Of a stretch of DNA of 7,267 bases, positions 1-5,949 are shown in pieces. Position 1 is the first letter of the stretch. Each line of letters begins with the position of its first letter. Under the pieces are notes generated by a model. That model had not been told where the DNA came from, did no database searches, and was given only the letters and a program-made list of their open reading frames with translations. The position numbers and the translations under genes are program-made. The stretch is from contig QJWF01000230.1 of the NCBI GenBank assembly GCA_003235435.1, positions 1 to 7,267 on the forward strand, given 5' to 3'. This DNA comes from Nitrosomonadales bacterium. Its GTDB lineage: Bacteria > Pseudomonadota > Gammaproteobacteria > Burkholderiales > Gallionellaceae.

Positions 1-78
1 TCTATGCTGATGTTTTTCTGGTAGAAATCATTGTTGCACCATGGCAATTTTCCTTGCCAATGGGAAAACCGCTTGTTT

Positions 79-138
79 GTCTTCCAAACTTCAGGAATGT
101 CTTCCAAGCTTTAGGATTGTCTTCCAAGCTTCAGGAAT
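79..138. repeat. Three tandem copies of a 20-bp repeat
   Basis: Three head-to-tail 20-bp units lie at 79-98, 99-118 and 119-138. The third reads GTCTTCCAAGCTTCAGGAAT; the first differs at one position and the second at two. The array is exact in phase, with no spacers. It lies outside any gene. Its role is unknown; a short minisatellite produced by replication slippage is the simplest explanation, and a protein-binding cluster is possible. Confidence 0.85.
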
Positions 139-217
139 CAGCAAACACCATGGTTCATCCAATGGTGGAAACTGAGTTTTTGGAACGGGTTTAAGCGGTA
201 GTTTGCTCAGGGCGAGT

Positions 218-238
218 TTGTTGTTCGATACACAACAA
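218..238. repeat. Inverted repeat TTGTTGT/ACAACAA with 7-nt loop
   Basis: Perfect 7-bp arms at 218-224 and 232-238 flank a 7-nt loop. On the minus strand this hairpin lies about 80-100 nt beyond the umuC stop codon. It could weakly terminate or protect the SOS operon transcript, but it is AT-rich and has no T-run, so the terminator reading is only a possibility. Confidence 0.35.
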
Positions 239-319
239 CCCGTCGTACATGTGCGCGTTGATAGTCCTGCAATACTATATTACGGTTATACAATTTAATT
301 GTTCAATGAGCTGAGCTTC

Positions 320-1591
320 TCATCGCGCTACCGCAAGTTCGTCCCACTCCGTGGTGTAGCGCTGTGACATGCTTCCGCGCCGCATTGCCCAGCCTTTCCT
401 GACGCCTTCGCCGAGCAGCTGCATCGTTCCGCTGCCCATGCGGCGGTTGATCCGGTCGAGCGCGGCCATCAATGATGTGGATTTCTGTTGCGCCGCGGTA
501 TCCTCGAACAGTGTGCGCGGCCTTGCGCTGGCGGGGATGATCCCGGTCAGTATCACGCCGGCCTTCTGGTACGCGTAGCCGCTGCGGTAGATCTGCCGCA
601 GTCCGCTCAGCGCGGCGCGGCACAGCAGGCGCGTGTCGTCGGTGGGCTCGAACAACGGCAGCAGCGTGGTTGGCTGGTATTGCGGTTCGCTCTCTTTGTG
701 CGGATTGGTGCGGATATAGACCTGGATGCCGCCCGCAAGCGATTGCTGGTCGCGCAGTTTTTCGGCAGCGCGGGTGGTATAGGCGATGACTGCCTGCTCC
801 AGGTCTTCCAGCAGGGAAACATACAGGCCGAACGAACGCGAGCAGATGATCTGTTGGCGCGGCGGGGTGATCTCGTCCAATCCGATGCAGGTTTCACCGT
901 TCAGCTCCGCGACGATACGCTCCATGACCACGCCGAACTCGGCGCGGACGCGCTTGGCCGGGCTGTATTTCAGTTCCAGCACCGTATTGATGCCCATCTG
1001 CTGCAGGCGTTCGGCGCTGCGCCTGCCCACGCCCCACACTTCGCCGACCTCGATTTTTGCGAACAGATTGTCCAGTTCGCGTGCCGTCATCGCGTTGAAT
1101 TCGCACACGCCGTGAAACTGCTTCTGCTTCTTGGCGACATGGTTGGCAAGCTTGGCCAGGGTCTTGCTCGGCGCGATACCTACGCACACCGGAATGCCGA
1201 CGCATCGCTTGATATTGGCCCGCATCGCTTGCGCATAACAGGTCAGGTCGGCGATGCCGGTCAGGTCGAGGAAGGATTCATCGATCGAATAGATTTCCTG
1301 ACCGGGACAATACTGCGACAGCAGCCGCATCACCCGGTTGGAGATATCGGCGTACAGCGTGTAATTTGAGGATAGCGCGATGATCCCGTGGCGTTTGGCG
1401 AGGTCTTTCAACTGGAACCACGGTACGCCCATCCTGACGCCAAGGTCCTTTACCTCCTGCGAACGCGATACCACGATGCCGTCGTTGTTGGAGAGTATCA
1501 CCACTGGCCTGCCTTCCAGCCTGGGCTGGAACAACCGTTCGCAGGAGACGTAAAAGTTGTTGCAGTCCACCAGTGCAAATGCCCGTTGCAC
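320..1591 (-). CDS. umuC: UmuC, catalytic subunit of DNA polymerase V
   Basis: Y-family translesion DNA polymerase, 423 aa (E. coli UmuC is 422), full length. The N-terminus VDCNNFY supplies metal-binding Asp9 and the steric-gate Tyr14. SIDESFLDL supplies catalytic Asp104/Glu105. A helix-hairpin-helix segment (about 182-208, VGEVWGVGRRSAERL) follows, then the little-finger domain and a C-terminus ending near TTEWDEL that resembles E. coli UmuC. Where E. coli UmuC has the beta-clamp peptide QLNLF, this protein has PRTLF (358-362), lacking the Gln. The start is GTG at 1589-1591, supported by AGGA 7 nt upstream. It is the last gene of the operon, 14 bp after umuD. With processed UmuD it should form the error-prone polymerase that copies past DNA lesions after damage. 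Recognition is certain at family level. Confidence 0.96.
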   Translation of the reverse strand: MQRAFALVDCNNFYVSCERLFQPRLEGRPVVILSNNDGIVVSRSQEVKDLGVRMGVPWFQLKDLAKRHGIIALSSNYTLYADISNRVMRLLSQYCPGQEIYSIDESFLDLTGIADLTCYAQAMRANIKRCVGIPVCVGIAPSKTLAKLANHVAKKQKQFHGVCEFNAMTARELDNLFAKIEVGEVWGVGRRSAERLQQMGINTVLELKYSPAKRVRAEFGVVMERIVAELNGETCIGLDEITPPRQQIICSRSFGLYVSLLEDLEQAVIAYTTRAAEKLRDQQSLAGGIQVYIRTNPHKESEPQYQPTTLLPLFEPTDDTRLLCRAALSGLRQIYRSGYAYQKAGVILTGIIPASARPRTLFEDTAAQQKSTSLMAALDRINRRMGSGTMQLLGEGVRKGWAMRRGSMSQRYTTEWDELAVAR

Positions 1592-1605
1592 GAGGGTATC
1601 CTGAA

Positions 1606-2088
1606 CTAGAGTTTATGAACGTTCCAGCTCACCACCCCCCACACCGAAAAGTCCTGTTCCGGTTTGATGAGCGTGTCTGCATAGCCCGGATGCGCCGCGC
1701 GCAATATCTGGCCCTGCGCGGTGTGCAGCAACTGCCTTACGGTGAACTCACCATCCAGCACCGCGATCACTACGGAACCATGCACGGCAGGCAGGGCACG
1801 ATCCACCACCAGCAGATCGCCGTCGAAGATGCCAAGGCCGCGCATCGAGTCGCCCGCCACGCGCATGAAGAACGTCGATTCGCGGTGCTGGATCAGGTGT
1901 TCATCCAGGCTGATGCGCTGTTCCACATAATCGTCGGCAGGCGAGGGGAAGCCGGCCGGTACGGCGCAGCGCAACAGGGCGCGCTGCCGGCGGAACAGTT
2001 CCTTGCTGGGATGGGTCAGCGATAACAGGTCACGCGGGGTGCGTTGTCCTTGCCGGCCTGCACGGCCGGGATGAATAGCGGATTGCAT
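1606..2088 (-). CDS. umuD: UmuD-like polymerase V accessory protein (S24 family), catalytic Lys replaced by Arg
   Basis: 160 aa; E. coli UmuD is 139, and the extra length is about 21 N-terminal residues. From PAGFPSPADDYVEQRI onward it tracks E. coli UmuD closely. The expected self-cleavage bond is Ala45-Gly46, and the nucleophile is Ser81 in AGDSM. The general base, 37 residues later as in E. coli (Ser60/Lys97), should be Lys118, but the sequence reads GEFTVRQL: codon 118 (1735-1737, minus strand) is AGG, Arg. Family knowledge says RecA-stimulated cleavage yields UmuD', which joins UmuC. I infer that cleavage is impaired here, or needs an unusual environment. The ATG lies 3 bp after the lexA stop and no better in-frame start exists downstream. 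It sits between lexA and umuC and is probably translationally coupled to both. Confidence 0.93.
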   Translation of the reverse strand: MQSAIHPGRAGRQGQRTPRDLLSLTHPSKELFRRQRALLRCAVPAGFPSPADDYVEQRISLDEHLIQHRESTFFMRVAGDSMRGLGIFDGDLLVVDRALPAVHGSVVIAVLDGEFTVRQLLHTAQGQILRAAHPGYADTLIKPEQDFSVWGVVSWNVHKL

Positions 2089-2091
2089 GAT

Positions 2092-2700
2092 TTACTTTCG
2101 GTACTTGCGAATCAGGCCGACCAGTACCCCGAATATTTCCAGCGTGCCCTGCGGGCGGATCACCGGGTACGCAGGATTGGCGGGCCGCAGGATGTATTTG
2201 CCTTTCTCTTTGTCCAATGTCTTCAGCGTGAATTCGTTGTCGACGATGGCCACCACGATGTCGCCGACATTGGCGAGGTTGCGCTTTTCCACCACGGCGA
2301 CATCGCCGTCATGGATGCCCGCTTCGATCATCGAATCGCCCCTGACCGGGATCAGCGTGGTCTCGGATGGCGTGTCGATCAGCATCTCGTCGATGACGAA
2401 ATGCTCGCCCTGGGTCTCGGTTACCGAAACCGGCATGCCTGCCTGAACCGAAGATTCGGCCAATGGGCGCGCAAAGAATGATCGGGAGGGAATCCACGCG
2501 CCGTCCGGGGTGCGCTCGATGAAGCCGGCCGCGCTCAGGCGGGTCAGCACGGCCTTGACCCAGGATTTTGAAGCGATGCCGAACACCTCGCACAGTTTGG
2601 CGTAGGAGGGGATATTCTTCCAGTCGGCGTAATAGTCCTGAAGCTTGGCGAGGTACTCGCCGTCCCTCGGATTGAAATCGGGTGTGTCGGAATCAGTCAT
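2092..2700 (-). CDS. lexA: LexA-type SOS repressor, self-cleaving (S24 family)
   Basis: 202 aa, the same length as E. coli LexA. An N-terminal winged-helix DNA-binding region (about 15-72) is poorly similar to E. coli LexA. A linker holds the cleavage bond Ala87-Gly88 (SVQAGMP), and the C-terminal S24 domain has Ser123 (RGDSMIEAG) and Lys160 (EFTLKTL), a complete Ser-Lys pair 37 residues apart. The role is dimeric repression of SOS genes, relieved when RecA filaments trigger self-cleavage. The ATG at 2698-2700 was chosen because the longer frame opens with a TTG at 2760 that is itself the -35 hexamer of the promoter. No clear Shine-Dalgarno is seen before this ATG. It is the first gene of lexA-umuD-umuC, and two operator-like sites at its promoter imply autoregulation. 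The non-E. coli DNA-binding domain fits the alternative LexA lineage of Gallionellales, Nitrosomonadales and Methylophilales. Confidence 0.92.
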   Translation of the reverse strand: MTDSDTPDFNPRDGEYLAKLQDYYADWKNIPSYAKLCEVFGIASKSWVKAVLTRLSAAGFIERTPDGAWIPSRSFFARPLAESSVQAGMPVSVTETQGEHFVIDEMLIDTPSETTLIPVRGDSMIEAGIHDGDVAVVEKRNLANVGDIVVAIVDNEFTLKTLDKEKGKYILRPANPAYPVIRPQGTLEIFGVLVGLIRKYRK

Positions 2701-2714
2701 GGCAATATCGATAC

Positions 2715-2728
2715 AGAACGAATGTACT
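2715..2728. promoter_or_regulatory. Probable LexA operator 2, degenerate copy
   Basis: AGAACGAATGTACT matches operator 1 at 12 of 14 positions. The same left half-site GAAC is followed by GTAC in place of GTTC. It begins 24 bp from operator 1 and covers the predicted transcription start, so both sites flank the -10. Spacing and position suggest a two-site autoregulatory arrangement, with the weaker site possibly tuning repression. Confidence 0.6.
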
Positions 2729-2731
2729 GCA

Positions 2732-2760
2732 ACTGTAGAGAACGAACGTTCTTTTGTCAA
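2732..2760 (-). promoter_or_regulatory. Sigma-70 promoter of the lexA-umuDC operon
   Basis: Reading the minus strand, a consensus -35 TTGACA (2760-2755) is followed by a 17-bp spacer and a -10 TACAGT (2737-2732, four of six consensus bases). Transcription would start near 2725, giving a leader of about 25 nt before the lexA ATG at 2700. The spacer contains a perfect LexA-type operator. Confidence 0.8.
2739..2752. promoter_or_regulatory. LexA operator 1, core GAACGAACGTTC
   Basis: On the plus strand the sequence is AGAACGAACGTTCT, with GAAC and GTTC half-sites separated by 4 bp. It lies between the -35 and -10 of the lexA promoter, where a bound repressor would block RNA polymerase. The core is identical to the non-canonical LexA motif I recall from Sideroxydans lithotrophicus and resembles the Bacillus SOS box. 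It is unlike the CTGT-N8-ACAG box usual in beta- and gammaproteobacteria. Confidence 0.85.
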
Positions 2761-3121
2761 GCGTGCATGTTTGAACCGAATCTACATTGCGAAAAGGTAT
2801 CTCTACGGTTTGCAATAAAGCTTCCGGGATGAATCTCGGCGTGGTTGTTCTGTCTTGCAAAACGGCAAGCCGGACTTGTCGAGAATGGTGCCGCAAACAA
2901 GTACTAGATAGAAGTAGTCAAGAAATCTGTTGCAAGTTTTTGTGGACTCAAGATAACATGTATACATGATACAGATTAAAAGATGGCGCAACACAAAGAA
3001 TATTCAAATCCCTGCCTTTATCGACGATGCACCAAAAATAAAACTATATGATTCTCGATTTGTCGCGCAAATGTGCGTTTGGTTGTCCTGGTGAAAATGT
3101 AATGCTTGTCCACTATTAGTA
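2761..3121. other. Intergenic region between the divergent lexA and cheW transcripts
   Basis: No convincing gene lies in this stretch of about 360 bp. It contains a small hairpin CTTGC/GCAAG, a perfect 12-bp palindrome CATGTATACATG (2957-2968) and a weak candidate plus-strand promoter, TTGTGG (2940-2945) with TATACA (2961-2966) at only 15-bp spacing. A 23-codon frame at 3048-3119 has no ribosome binding site. No sigma-28 (flagellar) promoter of the TAAA-N15-GCCGATAA kind was found, although chemotaxis genes often have one. The cheW promoter is therefore unresolved. Confidence 0.5.
2957..2968. repeat. Perfect 12-bp palindrome CATGTATACATG
   Basis: Perfect dyad symmetry over 12 bp with no loop, typical of a dimeric regulator site rather than an RNA hairpin. 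It covers the TATACA candidate -10 of a weak cheW promoter, so it could be an operator; no regulator can be named. Confidence 0.4.
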
Positions 3122-3127
3122 AAGGGG
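3122..3127 (+). promoter_or_regulatory. Ribosome binding site AAGGGG that sets the cheW start
   Basis: This purine-rich site lies 5 nt before the GTG at 3133. It favours that start over the in-frame TTG at 3106, which has no site at proper distance (only GGTGA 11 nt upstream). Confidence 0.7.
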
Positions 3128-3132
3128 CGACC

Positions 3133-3627
3133 GTGCAAACCAATCCGGAGAAAAAAATATCGGAAGAAAGCCGCGAACTGCTGACCTTCACGCTTGGCAG
3201 CGAGGAATACGGCATTGACATCCTCAAGGTGCAGGAGATCCGGGGCTACGAAGCCGTCACCACCATTGCCAACGCCCCCGAATTCATCAAGGGCGTAATC
3301 AACCTGCGCGGCATCATCGTGCCGATTATTGACATGCGCATCAAATTCAAGCTGGGAAACGTCACCTATGACCAGTTTACGGTGGTGATTATCCTCAACG
3401 TCGCGAACCGGGTGGTGGGCATGGTGGTGGACGGGGTGTCGGACGTGATTACGCTGAAACCGGAGCAGATCAAGCCGGCGCCGGAATTCGGCGCCGGCCT
3501 GGACACCAAATATCTGCTGGGACTGGGTACGGTGGACGAGCGCATGATCATCCTTGTGGACATCGGGAAACTGATGACCAGCCGTGACATGGAGTTGATC
3601 GAATCAGCGGAAGGAATATCTGCATAG
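3133..3627 (+). CDS. cheW: CheW chemotaxis coupling protein
   Basis: 164 aa with start GTG at 3133 (E. coli CheW is 167). A longer frame from TTG at 3106 would add nine residues. Strong resemblance to E. coli CheW runs throughout: [20 protein letters not shown] at the N-terminus, [19 protein letters not shown] with the conserved Arg59, [12 protein letters not shown], and [19 protein letters not shown] near the end. CheW is a cytoplasmic SH3-like two-lobed protein that bridges chemoreceptor tips to the CheA kinase in polar arrays. It stands 54 bp upstream of a chemoreceptor gene in the same direction, with no terminator between, so the two are probably co-transcribed. No cheA, cheY, cheR or cheB is in the window; the pair must work with a kinase encoded elsewhere. 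Confidence 0.96.
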   Translation: MQTNPEKKISEESRELLTFTLGSEEYGIDILKVQEIRGYEAVTTIANAPEFIKGVINLRGIIVPIIDMRIKFKLGNVTYDQFTVVIILNVANRVVGMVVDGVSDVITLKPEQIKPAPEFGAGLDTKYLLGLGTVDERMIILVDIGKLMTSRDMELIESAEGISA

Positions 3628-3681
3628 TGCAGGCTAAAGTGAACTGTTAATACACGGATATTTATTCGAAAGGAAGCGGTC

Positions 3682-5406
3682 ATGGCAATGGCAGACTTGA
3701 AAGTAGGTACGCGGTTGGGGCTGGGTTTTGGCACGGTGGTGACGATGTTCGTGCTGACTTTACTGGGAATTGGGGTGTGGCTCTCCGAACTCACGCGGGA
3801 TGCCAAGCAGATTGATGAGGAAACCCTGCCATTTATTATGGTTGTGGATGAAATGGATCTCAGGCGTTCCGAAGTACAGCAATTCCTGACCGATGTTTCC
3901 GCCACCCATGACCGGGCAGCTTTCAAGGAAGCGGAAGATTCGGCCAAACGTTTCCTGAGCGGGGTGGAAAAATACAAAGAAATGTTCCGCCGGGAAAACG
4001 ACATGAGCAGCCTGAAGCAGGTTGAAGATATCGAAACGGATTTCAACAAATTCTATTCCAGCGGAAAAGTCATGGCTGAGGCCTATATTGAGCATGGGAT
4101 TGAAGCAGGTAATCTGCTGATGAAAGGCACCGACAAGGAAGCGGGATTCGACAAGTACAGCGAAGATCTTGCTGCCGGTCTTGGCTTTTTCCGAGATCAG
4201 CAGGTAGCTGAAGCACACAAGATCACTGCCAGCACCGTAAGTGCTGCCAAATCTACAATGAACATGATGTTCTGGGTATGTTCGGCAGCGGTATTGCTGG
4301 CTGCCGCCTTGGCAATATGGATCATACGAGGCCTCCAACGGCAACTGGGAGGCGAGCCCGCCTATGCCGCGGAAGTGGTGACCAGAATTGCTAACGGCGA
4401 CCTGACAGTCGATGTGCGAACCAAATCAAACGATGACAACAGCATGTTGTTTGCCGTCAAGGACATGGTTACCAAACTCACCGACATCGTCATCGACGTA
4501 CGCGACTCCACGGACTCGATCACCACGGCCGCGAAGGAGATCGCCCAGGGCAACGCGGACCTGTCGCAACGCACCGAGGAACAAGCCTCCAGCCTGGAAG
4601 AGACTGCGTCGAGCATGGAAGAACTGACTTCGACGGTCCGGCAGAACGCCGAGAACGCCAAACAGGCCAACCAGCTTGCCACCAACGCTTCCGACATCGC
4701 GGTAAAGGGAGGCAATGTCGTGAACGATGTGGTTGCGACCATGTCCTCGATCAATGCCAGCTCGAAGAAGATCGTCGACATCATCAGCGTCATCGACGGC
4801 ATCGCGTTCCAGACCAACATCCTCGCTTTGAACGCTGCAGTAGAAGCGGCGCGGGCCGGCGAGCAGGGCCGTGGCTTCGCGGTGGTGGCCGGAGAGGTGC
4901 GCAACTTGGCGCAACGATCGGCGGCGGCGGCCAAGGAGATCACTGCATTGATCGGCGACTCGGTGGAAAAAGTGGACAGCGGATCCAAGCTGGTGGATCA
5001 GGCCGGGGCCACGATGGCCGAGATCGTCCAGGCCGTAAAGCGCGTCACCGACATCATGTCAGAAATTGCTGCCGCTTCCAATGAACAAAGCTCAGGCATT
5101 GAGCAGGTCAACCAGGCGATCACCCAGATGGATGAAGTGACGCAGCAGAACGCCGCACTGGTGGAAGAGGCTGCCGCTGCGGCCGAAGCGATGCAGGGGC
5201 AATCGGAATTGCTGATGCATTCGGTGAGCATCTTCAAGTTGAGTCACGGCAGGATGGCTTCGCGGACTGTTGCACCCAGTCCTGAAACTGCGCATGCTAT
5301 TGCAAAACGTGATTTGTCTCATGTATCGCCAGCACCGGTCAAAAAAAACCGCCAATTGGCCGAAAAGGGTAAGGACGGCAAGGATGGCGACTGGAAGGAG
5401 TTCTAA
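3682..5406 (+). CDS. Methyl-accepting chemotaxis protein (transmembrane chemoreceptor)
   Basis: 574 aa. TM1 is about 12-33. A predicted periplasmic helical bundle of about 35-193, compatible with a four-helix-bundle MCP sensor and carrying the segment [12 protein letters not shown], follows. TM2 is about 195-215, then a HAMP region (about 216-270) and a long methyl-accepting coiled coil. Methylation-type helices ([18 protein letters not shown]) flank the nearly invariant CheA/CheW-binding tip (about 370-415, [20 protein letters not shown]). A low-complexity tail of about 45 residues ends in DWKEF, matching the xWxx(F/Y) pentapeptide that tethers CheR and CheB. The ATG at 3682 has a good site, AAGGAAG, 5 nt upstream. 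The ligand cannot be read from sequence. The 5' half is near 50% GC by hand count of sample lines and the signalling half near 65%, suggesting a modular history. Confidence 0.95.
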   Translation: MAMADLKVGTRLGLGFGTVVTMFVLTLLGIGVWLSELTRDAKQIDEETLPFIMVVDEMDLRRSEVQQFLTDVSATHDRAAFKEAEDSAKRFLSGVEKYKEMFRRENDMSSLKQVEDIETDFNKFYSSGKVMAEAYIEHGIEAGNLLMKGTDKEAGFDKYSEDLAAGLGFFRDQQVAEAHKITASTVSAAKSTMNMMFWVCSAAVLLAAALAIWIIRGLQRQLGGEPAYAAEVVTRIANGDLTVDVRTKSNDDNSMLFAVKDMVTKLTDIVIDVRDSTDSITTAAKEIAQGNADLSQRTEEQASSLEETASSMEELTSTVRQNAENAKQANQLATNASDIAVKGGNVVNDVVATMSSINASSKKIVDIISVIDGIAFQTNILALNAAVEAARAGEQGRGFAVVAGEVRNLAQRSAAAAKEITALIGDSVEKVDSGSKLVDQAGATMAEIVQAVKRVTDIMSEIAAASNEQSSGIEQVNQAITQMDEVTQQNAALVEEAAAAAEAMQGQSELLMHSVSIFKLSHGRMASRTVAPSPETAHAIAKRDLSHVSPAPVKKNRQLAEKGKDGKDGDWKEF

Positions 5407-5485
5407 CCTGATCTAAACTTGCGATGACCGGAATTCAAGGAGATTTGATTTCGACACTTTTAGTTGCAGATTCTGCGCAATGACA

Positions 5486-5512
5486 TCGGATCAATAATCC
5501 GAATATTTTTTT
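5486..5512 (+). terminator. Intrinsic terminator of the cheW-receptor transcript
   Basis: Arms TCGGAT (5486-5491) and ATCCGA (5497-5502) form a perfect 6-bp stem with loop CAATA, followed after three bases by seven T residues (5506-5512). It works in the plus direction only. It overlaps the last codons and stop of the convergent pyrophosphohydrolase gene. Confidence 0.75.
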
Positions 5513-5847
5513 GCACTGCCGCGCACTTGCTCCGCCGGATATTTCGACGCATTCTTCTCCAGCTTGTGCAGCGCGGCCTGTTTTAGATCGACATCCAGCT
5601 TGTCGGCGAGGCGCACCAGATACAAAAGGATGTCGGCCAGCTCTTCGGCAACGACCGCCTTCTTGTCGGCGGCAAGGTCGCCCGATTGTTCTTCGGTGAG
5701 CCACTGGAAGTGTTCCATCAGTTCGGCAACTTCCACCATCAGCGCCATGCTCAGGTTCTTCGGTGAATGGAACTGGTCCCAATCGCGCGCTTCGGCAAAT
5801 GCGCGCAGCCTGTCGCGCAACATCGGCAGATCGTGTGTGTCGGGCAT
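5491..5847 (-). CDS. MazG-like nucleotide pyrophosphohydrolase (RS21-C6/dCTPase-like)
   Basis: 118 aa, a compact all-alpha NTP pyrophosphatase. Conserved features are SPKNL (28-32), the EXXE element in VEVAELMEHFQW (Glu39, Glu42) and the EXXD element in EELADILLYL (Glu69, Asp72), which together hold Mg2+ around the triphosphate. The KLEKNASKYP segment near the C-terminus is typical of the small RS21-C6/dCTPase-like branch. The family hydrolyses (d)NTPs to monophosphate and pyrophosphate, often removing non-canonical nucleotides; the exact substrate cannot be read. The ATG at 5845-5847 was chosen over the in-frame GTG at 5856 because GGAG lies 8 nt before it. It is convergent with the chemoreceptor gene and divergent from the cupredoxin gene, so probably monocistronic. 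A house-cleaning role near an SOS operon is suggestive, but the genes are not linked transcriptionally. Confidence 0.9.
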   Translation of the reverse strand: MPDTHDLPMLRDRLRAFAEARDWDQFHSPKNLSMALMVEVAELMEHFQWLTEEQSGDLAADKKAVVAEELADILLYLVRLADKLDVDLKQAALHKLEKNASKYPAEQVRGSAKKYSDY

Positions 5848-5855
5848 ATCGTGCA

Positions 5856-5859
5856 CTCC
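5856..5859 (-). promoter_or_regulatory. Ribosome binding site GGAG that sets the pyrophosphohydrolase start
   Basis: On the minus strand GGAG lies 8 nt before the ATG at 5847. It overlaps the alternative GTG at 5854-5856, which therefore cannot use it. This supports the shorter protein. Confidence 0.65.
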
Positions 5860-5949
5860 GGTGAGATCGGGTTGTGGCTACAGGCTATTGTAATACGCAT
5901 CGATGAAGGGCAATATACGCAATATCGTTGCAGAATAGGGATACTGGTT

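Larger units (their letters stand above)
1..319. other. Non-coding region downstream of umuC
   Basis: No open frame with a credible start or ribosome binding site is visible here on either strand. The stretch is more AT-rich than the genes to its right. It contains a 20-bp tandem repeat (79-138), a hairpin with arms TGGCAA/TTGCCA (42-47 and 54-59) and an inverted repeat TTGTTGT/ACAACAA (218-224 and 232-238). The umuC stop codon lies at 320-322, so any terminator of the SOS operon should be here, but no GC-rich stem followed by a T-run on the minus strand was found. It may be a degenerated intergenic or repeat region. Confidence 0.6.

Noticed and set aside
79..138. Tandem 20-bp repeats as a CRISPR array
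   Set aside because: The units are directly adjacent with no spacers, and there are no cas genes.
488..1369. 293-codon plus-strand frame
   Set aside because: It lies wholly antisense to umuC, shows no recognisable domain and is explained by the GC-rich codons of umuC.
2701..2760. Longer lexA starting at TTG 2760
   Set aside because: The TTG is part of the consensus -35 hexamer TTGACA, so it would not be in the transcript; the ATG at 2700 gives a 202-residue LexA of standard length.
3048..3119. 23-codon frame just before cheW (possible leader peptide)
   Set aside because: No ribosome binding site precedes its ATG and there is no attenuator-like structure after it.
5437..5450. Strong ribosome-binding-like AAGGAG after the chemoreceptor gene
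   Set aside because: No ATG or GTG follows at proper distance; only a 12-codon frame with a poor TTG or ATT start.
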